From Oscillospiraceae bacterium (GTDB lineage: Bacteria > Bacillota > Clostridia > Oscillospirales > Ruminococcaceae), in NCBI GenBank assembly GCA_017405465.1, contig JAFRAJ010000016.1, forward strand, positions 110,818 to 174,817: DNA of 64,000 bases. The letters run 5' to 3'. Below are positions 44,769 through 51,568 of this stretch, piece by piece. A program made the position numbers and the translations under genes. Under the pieces are notes generated by a model that was not told the origin of the DNA, did not search any database, and was given only the letters and a program-made list of their open reading frames with translations. Within the stretch, counting starts at the first letter, position 1. Every line of letters begins with the position of its first letter.

Positions 44769-46636
44769 TGTGATGCCTCCATGCCTGCGACAGTCGCCAG
44801 CTCATTGCGGATATAAGACTTCAGTGTATCAAAGGGTGTGACGTTCAGCCGTTTCCCGGTCTCGAATAGTTGACCTTCCAGCATAAGAGCCCATTCGTTC
44901 CTGTTAAGACTGTCCAGAGCTGACAGTGACAGATCATGCAGGTAATACGGACTTCCGAACGATCTGGCCCACTGCTGAGGGATCCCTGTGAAGCGGTCTT
45001 TCTGTGACGAGAACGGCTTTATGGAAGGATCCTGCTCGGAATCGGTCATCTCATCGGCGAGAATGTATGCTTCCGAATCATCCGTATCAAAAATAAAAGC
45101 GGTCTCATTGCCGGAAGTGTACTGGAAACCGTAGACCTTGTACCTGTATCTGCTGTTCCATCCCATCAGTTCCAACATGACCCTGAAATATGCTCCGGCA
45201 GCGACCGTCTTGGGGTAATAGACGAGGTTGTCAACGTAAGAGAAAACAATGTTGTTTCTGTTTTCCTTTGTGGTGGGGCGGATCGCGAAGCGCTTTAGAA
45301 GAGGATGAACAAGCAGTTCGATTCGGGTATTCTTGCCGAATTTCCTGACACATTCGGTGCTGAACTGCAGACTGTTTCCGGAGAAGCGCACAAAAGGCTT
45401 GTCCTTTGTGCTGAAGAATGACGATCTGGTGATCTCGAATCCCCGGAGATCCAGATCGCCGGGATTGAACTCTATATTTGTGTTTTCCAGATTCTCTGCC
45501 AGTTCGTCAGGAGAATCATAGGCGCTCTGACTGGCGCGGTAGTAGTCATCTGCCGTAAAACTGCCCCATCTCGGATTTACGGATACATAGCCTTTGAGGA
45601 TCCCTTCCTTTACTACCCGAAGCTCGGGAAGTATCGATTTGTTTCCGTATTTCGCATTATCCAGCATTCTCTGGACTGCGATGTAATCATCTCTGCTGAC
45701 TATGGCTGCATGGTGATTTATATATCTGCTCTGCGGCCTGTCACCACGGTTCTTGAGTGTGCGGTGTGTTCTGAAGTCTTCTGTAAAGGTCTTTCTGGTG
45801 AGAACGTCGCCGCAGTGGCGCTCGTTGCGCAGTATCTGGACGATGCCTCCGGAGGTCCAGTTGATGTTCCCGAGATATGACTTTCTTCCCAGTGCGTTGA
45901 AGGCGTTTGCGATCTGCTGTGTAGAGTATCCGTATAGGTACATGTAGAATGCCAGCTTGACAGTAGGAGCTTCCTCCGGGTTGATGACGAGGTTGCCGTC
46001 AGCGTCATGGGAGTATCCCAGCAGTTTCGGCGTAAGCGGGATCCCGTTGTCAAGACGCATCCTGAGAGACGTCTCCATGCTTCTGCTTCTGGTGTGGGAT
46101 TCCTCCTCAGCCATGGTTGCCTGGAATGTCAGGGCCATCTGGGAATCATCATTCAGGGAGAATATGCATTCCGACTCAAAGAAGATCCCGACAGGAGGCT
46201 TGAGGTGTGACAGATCACGTGCCATGCCGATCGTTATCATCACATTCCTGGCAAATCGGGATACGCTCTTTGTGATTATCAGATCTATCTTTCCGGCCTT
46301 GCAGTCTGCGATCATCTGGTTGAAGGCATCTCTGTGCTTGAGGGAAGTGCCGCTGATGCCTTCGTCGGCATAGATGTCCACAAGAGTCCAGTTAGGACGC
46401 TGATTCACAAAATCTTCGTAATACTTCTTCTGAAGCTCGTATGACGTGGTCTGACGGATATCATCTGTAGAGACACGCACATAGATCGCTACACGCTGCT
46501 GGATATCTGTATCGTAATAGTCCGCCTTTTTCTTTTCGGGAATGTATTCGTAGTTGTCCGGATCTACGGTAACATTCATCCTGCGGCGGACTTTTTCTTT
46601 TGCTTCCTGTTTTGAGCGTCTGGAGTTTTCTATCAT
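44765..46636 (-). CDS. Large serine recombinase with an extra C-terminal domain
   Basis: The 623-residue protein has an unusual charged N-terminal extension (about 1-45). The catalytic resolvase domain follows, with YVRVSTDD (nucleophile Ser56, Arg54) and SVSRFARN, then a recombinase domain (about 205-300, KLLGYSHDADGNLV). About 230 further residues include a domain at about 400-565 that is homologous to the next two gene products. It lacks the Cys zinc cluster that many large serine integrases carry in this region. It should integrate or excise DNA at specific att sites. The gene overlaps both neighbours by four bases. Confidence 0.92.
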   Translation of the reverse strand: MIENSRRSKQEAKEKVRRRMNVTVDPDNYEYIPEKKKADYYDTDIQQRVAIYVRVSTDDIRQTTSYELQKKYYEDFVNQRPNWTLVDIYADEGISGTSLKHRDAFNQMIADCKAGKIDLIITKSVSRFARNVMITIGMARDLSHLKPPVGIFFESECIFSLNDDSQMALTFQATMAEEESHTRSRSMETSLRMRLDNGIPLTPKLLGYSHDADGNLVINPEEAPTVKLAFYMYLYGYSTQQIANAFNALGRKSYLGNINWTSGGIVQILRNERHCGDVLTRKTFTEDFRTHRTLKNRGDRPQSRYINHHAAIVSRDDYIAVQRMLDNAKYGNKSILPELRVVKEGILKGYVSVNPRWGSFTADDYYRASQSAYDSPDELAENLENTNIEFNPGDLDLRGFEITRSSFFSTKDKPFVRFSGNSLQFSTECVRKFGKNTRIELLVHPLLKRFAIRPTTKENRNNIVFSYVDNLVYYPKTVAAGAYFRVMLELMGWNSRYRYKVYGFQYTSGNETAFIFDTDDSEAYILADEMTDSEQDPSIKPFSSQKDRFTGIPQQWARSFGSPYYLHDLSLSALDSLNRNEWALMLEGQLFETGKRLNVTPFDTLKSYIRNELATVAGMEASQ

Positions 46637-47241
46637 TCTTCTGATGTGTCTCCTTGAACTGTGTCGGGGTTGGGGAGAAGTTGCCAGTCATCTGACGGGA
46701 AGAACTCAGGATCGAGCAGATCTTCCAGGTAATACGATGCAAGTGTGAAGACATCTTCCGAGACGAAGTAGATACCGACTGGAGGATCCTGAGCTGCAAG
46801 CATCCTGGAGCAGAACGCAACTTCTCCTGGTTCTCTGGATACGTTAGAGATCTTCTGTGTAATGATCAGGTCGACTTTCCCAGCGAAGCAGTCTTCTATG
46901 AGTCGGCTCCATTCCGGAGCGTTTTCCATATAAGGTGTGGAAGATCCTTCGTCAATGTAGAAATCCACAAGATCCCAGTTGGGACAGAGATCCAGTGTGT
47001 CCATGTACTGCTTTTTATGGAAGGCAAGATAGTTCTCGTATTTTGTCTGATTAAAGTACCTGATATAGATACCGACCTTGAAGTGATGAGCAGTATTAGG
47101 GCGCTCGTGCCTAATGCTGTGAAGCCAGACTCTGTGTGCTGCAAGACGCTTCGCCTGCTCGGAATCATCTTCCATGAGCATGGAAAATTGTGGAGCATAT
47201 TCGATCATAGACAGTTCATCACTAGGTTTTTTCGCTCCCAT
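46633..47241 (-). CDS. Resolvase-like protein without the catalytic serine
   Basis: The 202-residue protein has a resolvase fold that aligns with the next gene (VGIYIRYFNQTKYENYLAFHK with VAIYVRVSTDDIRQ; then NWDLVDFYIDEGSS and KVDLIITQKISNVSRE). The Ser nucleophile position is Phe63, and the second Arg cluster (RFARN) is lost. It must be inactive for strand exchange. Since it is the first gene of the operon and is coupled to the active enzyme by a four-base overlap, it may act as a regulatory or directionality partner. GGAGGAG lies upstream. Confidence 0.83.
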   Translation of the reverse strand: MGAKKPSDELSMIEYAPQFSMLMEDDSEQAKRLAAHRVWLHSIRHERPNTAHHFKVGIYIRYFNQTKYENYLAFHKKQYMDTLDLCPNWDLVDFYIDEGSSTPYMENAPEWSRLIEDCFAGKVDLIITQKISNVSREPGEVAFCSRMLAAQDPPVGIYFVSEDVFTLASYYLEDLLDPEFFPSDDWQLLPNPDTVQGDTSEE

Positions 47242-47270
47242 AAAACTCCTCCAGCATTCTTAATGTATGA

Positions 47271-47276
47271 ATTATA
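47271..47276 (-). promoter_or_regulatory. Possible -10 box of the leftward recombinase operon
   Basis: ATTATA on the + strand reads TATAAT leftward, about 30 bases before the start codon at 47241. The matching -35 (TTCTTT on the - strand) is weak, so an activator or the GTTTAAG sites may assist. Confidence 0.45.
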
Positions 47277-47309
47277 GATAAGGAGACAGCCGTAAAGAAT
47301 AAACCAGGA

Positions 47310-47357
47310 GTTTAAGAACTTAAACCAACAGTTTAAGTTTTCGCGATTCAGTTTAAG
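47310..47357. repeat. Phased GTTTAAG repeats upstream of the recombinase operon
   Basis: GTTTAAG occurs at 47310-47316, 47331-47337 and 47351-47357, spaced 21 and 20 bases (two helical turns). An inverted copy CTTAAAC at 47319-47325 forms a palindrome with the first. The last two copies share the longer CAGTTTAAGTTTT. They may be protein-binding sites for regulation or recombination. Confidence 0.65.
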
Positions 47358-47375
47358 TTTTGGGTATAAAAATAG

Positions 47376-47392
47376 GTCAGACATCGTCTGAC
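47376..47392. repeat. Short inverted repeat in the divergent promoter region
   Basis: GTCAGAC (47376-47382) and GTCTGAC (47386-47392) flank ATC, a 7-3-7 dyad. It could be a regulator site or a recombination core. Confidence 0.5.
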
Positions 47393-47438
47393 TCTATAAA
47401 AAGTTCAATTATATCTTGTTGTAAATGGATGTTGAAAT

Positions 47439-47483
47439 GTGCGATTTCGCACGTTTTTGTTTTTTCAGAAGCCGGCATATAAT
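47439..47483 (+). promoter_or_regulatory. Promoter of the XRE gene with palindromic operator
   Basis: GTGCGA/TCGCAC with a TT centre (47439-47452) lies just upstream of the promoter, which has TATAAT at 47478-47483 and only a poor -35 (TTGTTT at 47457-47462). The same 14-mer palindrome lies between xis and int (34466-34479). The divergent recombinase gene is also within reach. Confidence 0.6.
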
Positions 47484-47529
47484 ACGAAAAAAATGAAAGC
47501 AGTATTATAAAAACAGGGAGGCTGTCTCG

Positions 47530-47898
47530 ATGCCGGTTAACCGCAGCGCGTTGGGAAGGCGCATTCAGATTCAGAGAAAAAGAATAGATATGTCACAGAA
47601 TGAACTGGCTGATCTGATAGACAAGTCGACCATATTTGTCAGCTATATCGAAAACGGGAACAAGAACCTAAGCCTGGATACTTTTATGGATATCGTTACT
47701 GCGCTGCAGACAACTCCCAACGAGCTTCTCAGGGACAGTTATGATACGAGCTTGGAAGAAATTGCGATGATTATGGCTGATGAACTGGGAGGCTGCAGTG
47801 ATGACGAGAGACAGCTGATTCTCGAGATGACACATATGATTCAGACGCTGAGGATGATCCTTTCGAAGGAAGGAAACAGACGCAATCGGTACAGATAA
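47530..47898 (+). CDS. XRE-family transcriptional regulator
   Basis: The 122-residue protein has an N-terminal Cro/CI-type helix-turn-helix (MSQNELADLIDKSTIFVSYIE, about 21-45) and a short helical C-terminus. GGGAGG precedes the ATG. It diverges from the recombinase operon with a 288-base intergenic region full of symmetric sites. It is the best candidate to bind GTGCGATTTCGCAC and hold both this operon and the integrase at 34532 in check. Confidence 0.88.
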   Translation: MPVNRSALGRRIQIQRKRIDMSQNELADLIDKSTIFVSYIENGNKNLSLDTFMDIVTALQTTPNELLRDSYDTSLEEIAMIMADELGGCSDDERQLILEMTHMIQTLRMILSKEGNRRNRYR

Positions 47899-47920
47899 GA
47901 ATTACATTTATGAATAAGGG

Positions 47921-47956
47921 CGAGATGCCGCATAAAAAGGCATCTCGTTCTTTTTT
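47921..47956 (+). terminator. Intrinsic terminator after the XRE gene
   Basis: CGAGATGCC pairs with GGCATCTCG (9 bp) and is followed by TTCTTTTTT. A TATAAT at 47983-47988 for the next gene lies just beyond. Confidence 0.88.
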
Positions 47957-48044
47957 ATATTCCGAACAGCGTTAGAGATTCGTATAATTAATAGTATACA
48001 GGCTTTAATAATGAATTGTTGTTAGTTATAACTAGGAGATAAAA

Positions 48045-49208
48045 ATGAAATGTCCGGTATGTGGTGCAATATCACTGAACTATAATGCTATCTGTCCGGT
48101 ATGCGGCGCAATACTACAGGATTCCAGCAAGTTTAGTTCTAAAGAAAAAGTAATTCTTAATTTCGGTACACCTGATGAATATGAACTTGAATACGACACA
48201 GATGAAGAAGGTACAATTCATTACAAGGCTTCGGAGATAATAGGAAAAGACGAATATCGCGATTTACCATCTGAATGGATTGATGAGGTGCCTGATACGG
48301 CCCGTCCGTTGTTACATATAGCTGATAGGCTGAAGGATAAAGTGTTATCACTTTTGTATACTGCGCCTTCTTTTATTCAATATGTTAAAGCTAACATACC
48401 AATAGAGACATTAAGACCAGTCTTTACTAATGAACAACTGGCAGAACTGAAAAAGGGAACCTTGAAATTAATGAGTAAGAAAAACGGTTCCATGCTAGCC
48501 TCATTAGTAGATTCTCAAACGAACAAAATAGTTGCTCAAGTGCCCTTGGAAAAAGTAAATCTTGCTCCTGAAATCGATACTGCAATGACAGATCTTGCGG
48601 CACAAATGCAGATGGCGCAGATAGCTAAGCAGATTGAGAACCTTCAGAAGACAATTGAGGAAATACAACAGGGGTTGGAACTTGACCGATTAGCTACAGC
48701 ATATAGCTGTGAGCAAAAGCTGTTACAAGCTATGTCGATAAGAGACCCGCAATTAAGAACCGGTGCATTAATGCGTATAGCGGCCGATGCTGAAGACAGC
48801 AGAAACAGGCTAATGTTGACACAGGGAAATACTGTTGATTTGTTGATGAATGAACCTGAGAGTTATTGGGTGAAGCTGTTAAAAGGGGCGAACACAAAAA
48901 CAATCGACAAAAGAATCAGTGAAATCAGGACTAGTTTAGATGCGGTTAGTAGGGTTTCTATTACTCAGGCAATTGCATATCAGCAATTGGGAGAGAGTGA
49001 TGCTGCACGTGTTAGCATGGAGCATTACAGTGACTTTATTCAAAAAACGTATATGAATGATCCCAAAACATTAGAAAGACTCGATATGTTAGATCCAGCC
49101 ATAGAACAATATTGGACACATCAATTGCCTAATATTACAAAAAGCATTCAATCTCTGCCGGTTGTATATGATAAAATCGATTTACTACCAGAAAGTGTTA
49201 GCAAATAA
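48045..49208 (+). CDS. Zinc-ribbon coiled-coil protein of unknown function
   Basis: The 387-residue protein begins with two CPVCG pairs (a zinc ribbon at about 3-21). A mixed domain follows, then a coiled coil (about 185-215, MQMAQIAKQIENLQKTIEEI) and a helical C-terminal half. AGGAGA lies before the ATG. I do not recognise the family. It lies near the island edge and forms a pair with the next small zinc protein. Confidence 0.68.
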   Translation: MKCPVCGAISLNYNAICPVCGAILQDSSKFSSKEKVILNFGTPDEYELEYDTDEEGTIHYKASEIIGKDEYRDLPSEWIDEVPDTARPLLHIADRLKDKVLSLLYTAPSFIQYVKANIPIETLRPVFTNEQLAELKKGTLKLMSKKNGSMLASLVDSQTNKIVAQVPLEKVNLAPEIDTAMTDLAAQMQMAQIAKQIENLQKTIEEIQQGLELDRLATAYSCEQKLLQAMSIRDPQLRTGALMRIAADAEDSRNRLMLTQGNTVDLLMNEPESYWVKLLKGANTKTIDKRISEIRTSLDAVSRVSITQAIAYQQLGESDAARVSMEHYSDFIQKTYMNDPKTLERLDMLDPAIEQYWTHQLPNITKSIQSLPVVYDKIDLLPESVSK

Positions 49209-49226
49209 GTTAGTGGGAGATAAATA

Positions 49227-49397
49227 ATGGAACAGAAAAAATGCAAAAGATGCGGGAAGCCACTACCTGCAGGATATACAAAAAAGAAATGTGAGCATTG
49301 CATAAATCAAGATAAAGATAAGGCTCAAGCGGTTGTTGGCACAGCGTTTGCGCTTGCTGTTGCAGTACTGACGGGAAAAAAGCTAAATAAAAAGTAA
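49227..49397 (+). CDS. Very small zinc-ribbon protein with a hydrophobic tail
   Basis: The 56-residue product starts MEQKKCKRCGKPLPAGYTKK, has CKRC and CEHC pairs at 6-25, and ends with a short hydrophobic stretch (AVVGTAFALAVAVL, 35-48) and a lysine-rich end. GGGAGA lies before the ATG, 18 bases after the previous stop. Two zinc proteins in a row suggest a small functional pair. It may be a tail-anchored membrane protein. Confidence 0.62.
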   Translation: MEQKKCKRCGKPLPAGYTKKKCEHCINQDKDKAQAVVGTAFALAVAVLTGKKLNKK

Positions 49398-49550
49398 TTG
49401 CACCACTCCTTAATTTGCTCCATACATATTCCGTGATTATGAGATTATGTCAGGTTTCGTTATACACTCTGCACTTAAGAAAAGTGTTTTAAAAGTCCTC
49501 AAAAAATACTGTATTTTTATATAAATTAGCTTGAGCATTTCCCGACACTG

Positions 49551-50036
49551 CGTTCCATCAAGACTGGAAGCGAAGGTGCGGCAGCTGAAACAACGGCAGA
49601 AAATGCTGCTCCGGAGCAGCCTGTTTCCATGCCTTTTGAAAACGCTGTAACAGAGCCGATCGATTTCTCCAATGTCCAGGTAGAGCCTCTGTTTGAGGAT
49701 TATGTGGACTTCGAGACATTCTCAAGATCCGACTTCAGAGTGGTCAAGGTGCTCGCTTGTGAAGCCGTCCCGAAGAGTCAAAAACTGCTGAAATTCACGC
49801 TAAATGATGGTATAAGTTCACACAGAGTCATTTTAAGCGGAATTCACGAGTACTATGAGCCGGAAGAACTGGTGGGGAAAACATGTGTCGCGATCACGAA
49901 TCTTCCTCCCAGGAAGATGATGGGGATCGACTCAGAAGGCATGCTGATCTCAGCGACTCATACTGTTGACGGGACAGAGAGACTGAACCTTCTGATGCTG
50001 GATCCGCGCATTCCGGCAGGCGCAAAGCTCTATTGA
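49551..50036 (+). pseudogene. Orphan 3' end of a methionyl-tRNA synthetase-like gene (tRNA-binding domain)
   Basis: The frame ending at 50036 encodes a complete tRNA-binding OB fold of the MetRS C-terminal/CsaA kind (FSRSDFRVVKVLACEAVPKS ... ILSGIHEYYEPEELVGK ... NLPPRKMMGIDSEGMLI). It is preceded by an Ala/Glu-rich linker as found between the MetRS body and this domain. The catalytic part is absent: upstream the frame meets a stop at 49521, and no ribosome-binding site precedes the ATG at 49629. The best reading is a metG gene split by the island, whose right junction lies near 49550. An independent CsaA-like gene is less likely. Confidence 0.7.
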
Positions 50037-50058
50037 TTTCGGGCTGAAATGATGGTGT

Positions 50059-50099
50059 TTACACCACTGTTTACACCAAATTACACCAGAGTTACACCA
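50059..50099 (+). repeat. Four TTACACCA direct repeats behind the metG fragment
   Basis: Copies lie at 50059-50066, 50071-50078, 50081-50088 and 50092-50099, spaced 12, 10 and 11 bases, about one helical turn. They may be arm-type integrase sites or binding sites for an unknown protein. Confidence 0.7.
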
Positions 50100-50110
50100 A
50101 ATTTACATTC

Positions 50111-50138
50111 AGAAACATGCGAATTCGCAGATGTTTCT
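50111..50138 (+). repeat. Inverted repeat with GCGAATTCGC centre
   Basis: AGAAACAT (50111-50118) and ATGTTTCT (50131-50138) enclose the palindrome GCGAATTCGC plus two unpaired bases. It could be an operator or a recombination-core dyad next to the TTACACCA repeats. Confidence 0.55.
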
Positions 50139-50183
50139 AAGAATTCTCATCTGTTAATAAACGCACACTTTGCACGGAAACAC

Positions 50184-50222
50184 AGGAACCCAATGACTAA
50201 ACAGTTAAAGGGTTCCTTTTTT
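50184..50222 (+). terminator. Intrinsic terminator downstream of the metG fragment
   Basis: AGGAACCC (50184-50191) pairs with GGGTTCCT (50210-50217), followed by TTTTT. Confidence 0.85.
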
Positions 50223-50343
50223 GTTGTATCTGGATGATAGAATGAAGGTACAAATCGTAATATGCCAAGGTGATGCTACCTAAAATAGTTCAGTCTTGAA
50301 AGTTTGATTCAATATGAGGAATAGTTAACATTATATAAGAATA

Positions 50344-50373
50344 TTGCATGCTGAAAATAGCTTTTGCTATACT
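50344..50373 (+). promoter_or_regulatory. Promoter of the LysR gene
   Basis: TTGCAT (50344-50349), an 18-base spacer and TATACT (50368-50373) lie about 70 bases before the gene. An ATAGC/GCTAT dyad around the -10 may be the regulator's own site. Confidence 0.55.
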
Positions 50374-50441
50374 TGTTATGCAAATAGTACATATTAGATC
50401 GTCAAATAAGAACCGTGTGATTTATATTGAAGAAAGAGAAA

Positions 50442-51323
50442 ATGGATATTGAAATACTAAGGAATTTTCTGGTAGTAGCACGTGAAGAAAGCATAACAAG
50501 AGCTTCTGAATTGCTTAACATATCGCAGCCTTCACTAAGCCGTCAGATACAGAATCTGGAGGAAGAATTTGGTGTCAGGCTTTTCACAAGGAACAGAAAG
50601 AAGACTACGCTGACAACACAGGGAATGATGTTGCAGAAAAGAGCTTCTGAACTGCTCGACATGTACAGAAAAACTCAGATCGAGATCCACTCAGAACCTG
50701 AAATAATTACCGGTGATATCCGTTTTGCCACTATTTATGCCCCTTCACTTGACGATATATTGAAGCTCGGCAAAATAATGACTGACGAACACCCAGGTGT
50801 CAGGCTTCTCGTATCAAATGGAGATATGTATGCCGTCAGAGAACTGGTCTATTCCGGACAGGTTGATCTTGGCCTGGTATACGCAATGAAGCATGGGGAT
50901 GATATGTTCGAGCGGATCGAGATACAGGAAAACATGAACGTGGGAGTTCTTTTACCAACTGATCACCCGCTAGCAGAAAAAAAGGTAATCCGTTTTGAGG
51001 ATCTAAGACCGTATCCCATGGTATTGCATGAGAGATTTCTTGGAGCTCCTATTCCGGGACGCCGGGAGATAGACCAGGATAAATACAATATAAGCGGGAC
51101 TTATACTACACCTGTAGGAGCTAGTCTAATGGTCAACGCAGGATACGGGATTGCACTTCTCTCAGAAAGTAACATCAGATTCAATTACGGCAATATCATT
51201 TACAGAAATATCATGCATAACACTAACCTTTCAACATACCTCATTTGGAAGAAAGACAGTGCTATGCCAATTCAATCGTCTTTCTTTTTAAAAAGGATAA
51301 AAGAGTACTATCTAGGTCAGTGA
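50442..51323 (+). CDS. LysR-family transcriptional regulator
   Basis: From ATG 50442 the protein has 293 residues, the usual length. An in-frame TTG at 50427 would add five. The N-terminal winged helix is clear (MDIEILRNFLVVAREESITR, then SQPSLSRQIQNLEEEFG), followed by a type 2 periplasmic-binding-protein-like effector domain. LysR proteins need a small-molecule ligand. It reads in the same direction as the hydrolase genes and is separated from them by its own terminator. A dyad at 51508-51527 before the first esterase gene is its likely target. Confidence 0.93.
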   Translation: MDIEILRNFLVVAREESITRASELLNISQPSLSRQIQNLEEEFGVRLFTRNRKKTTLTTQGMMLQKRASELLDMYRKTQIEIHSEPEIITGDIRFATIYAPSLDDILKLGKIMTDEHPGVRLLVSNGDMYAVRELVYSGQVDLGLVYAMKHGDDMFERIEIQENMNVGVLLPTDHPLAEKKVIRFEDLRPYPMVLHERFLGAPIPGRREIDQDKYNISGTYTTPVGASLMVNAGYGIALLSESNIRFNYGNIIYRNIMHNTNLSTYLIWKKDSAMPIQSSFFLKRIKEYYLGQ

Positions 51324-51351
51324 ATATCTGCAAGAAAGATTCAAGTTGTAC

Positions 51352-51386
51352 AAAAAGGAGATCATCAAAATGTGATCTCCTTTTTT
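51352..51386 (+). terminator. Intrinsic terminator after the LysR gene
   Basis: AAAAAGGAGATCA (51352-51364) pairs with TGATCTCCTTTTT (from 51373), ending in TTTTTT. Confidence 0.87.
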
Positions 51387-51507
51387 GGACCGTTATGACA
51401 TTATTTTTACCCAGACACAAGATCTAAGGTCATTTTGAATCCCGAAGAAGATACGCGCTTGTATAGGCAAATCGAATGTAAAACATGCACAGATTCGATA
51501 AAATTAT

Positions 51508-51527
51508 ATATTACAAAATAGTAATAT
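51508..51527 (+). promoter_or_regulatory. Candidate LysR operator before the esterase genes
   Basis: ATATTAC (51508-51514) and GTAATAT (51521-51527) form a 7-6-7 dyad in an A+T-rich stretch 40 bases before the ATG at 51569. This fits an interrupted-dyad LysR site. Confidence 0.5.
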
Positions 51528-51568
51528 TAACTATAGAAGTATATGTTCGTTATCAGGAGGATAGTGTT

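Noticed and set aside
49629..50036. Independent CsaA-like chaperone gene
   Set aside because: There is no ribosome-binding site, and an Ala/Glu-rich linker continues in frame upstream of the ATG. A truncated metG explains both better, although this is not proven.
50049..50237. Rightward frame of 62 codons across the TTACACCA repeats
   Set aside because: It includes repeats, a dyad and a terminator stem. It has no ribosome-binding site and is not coding.
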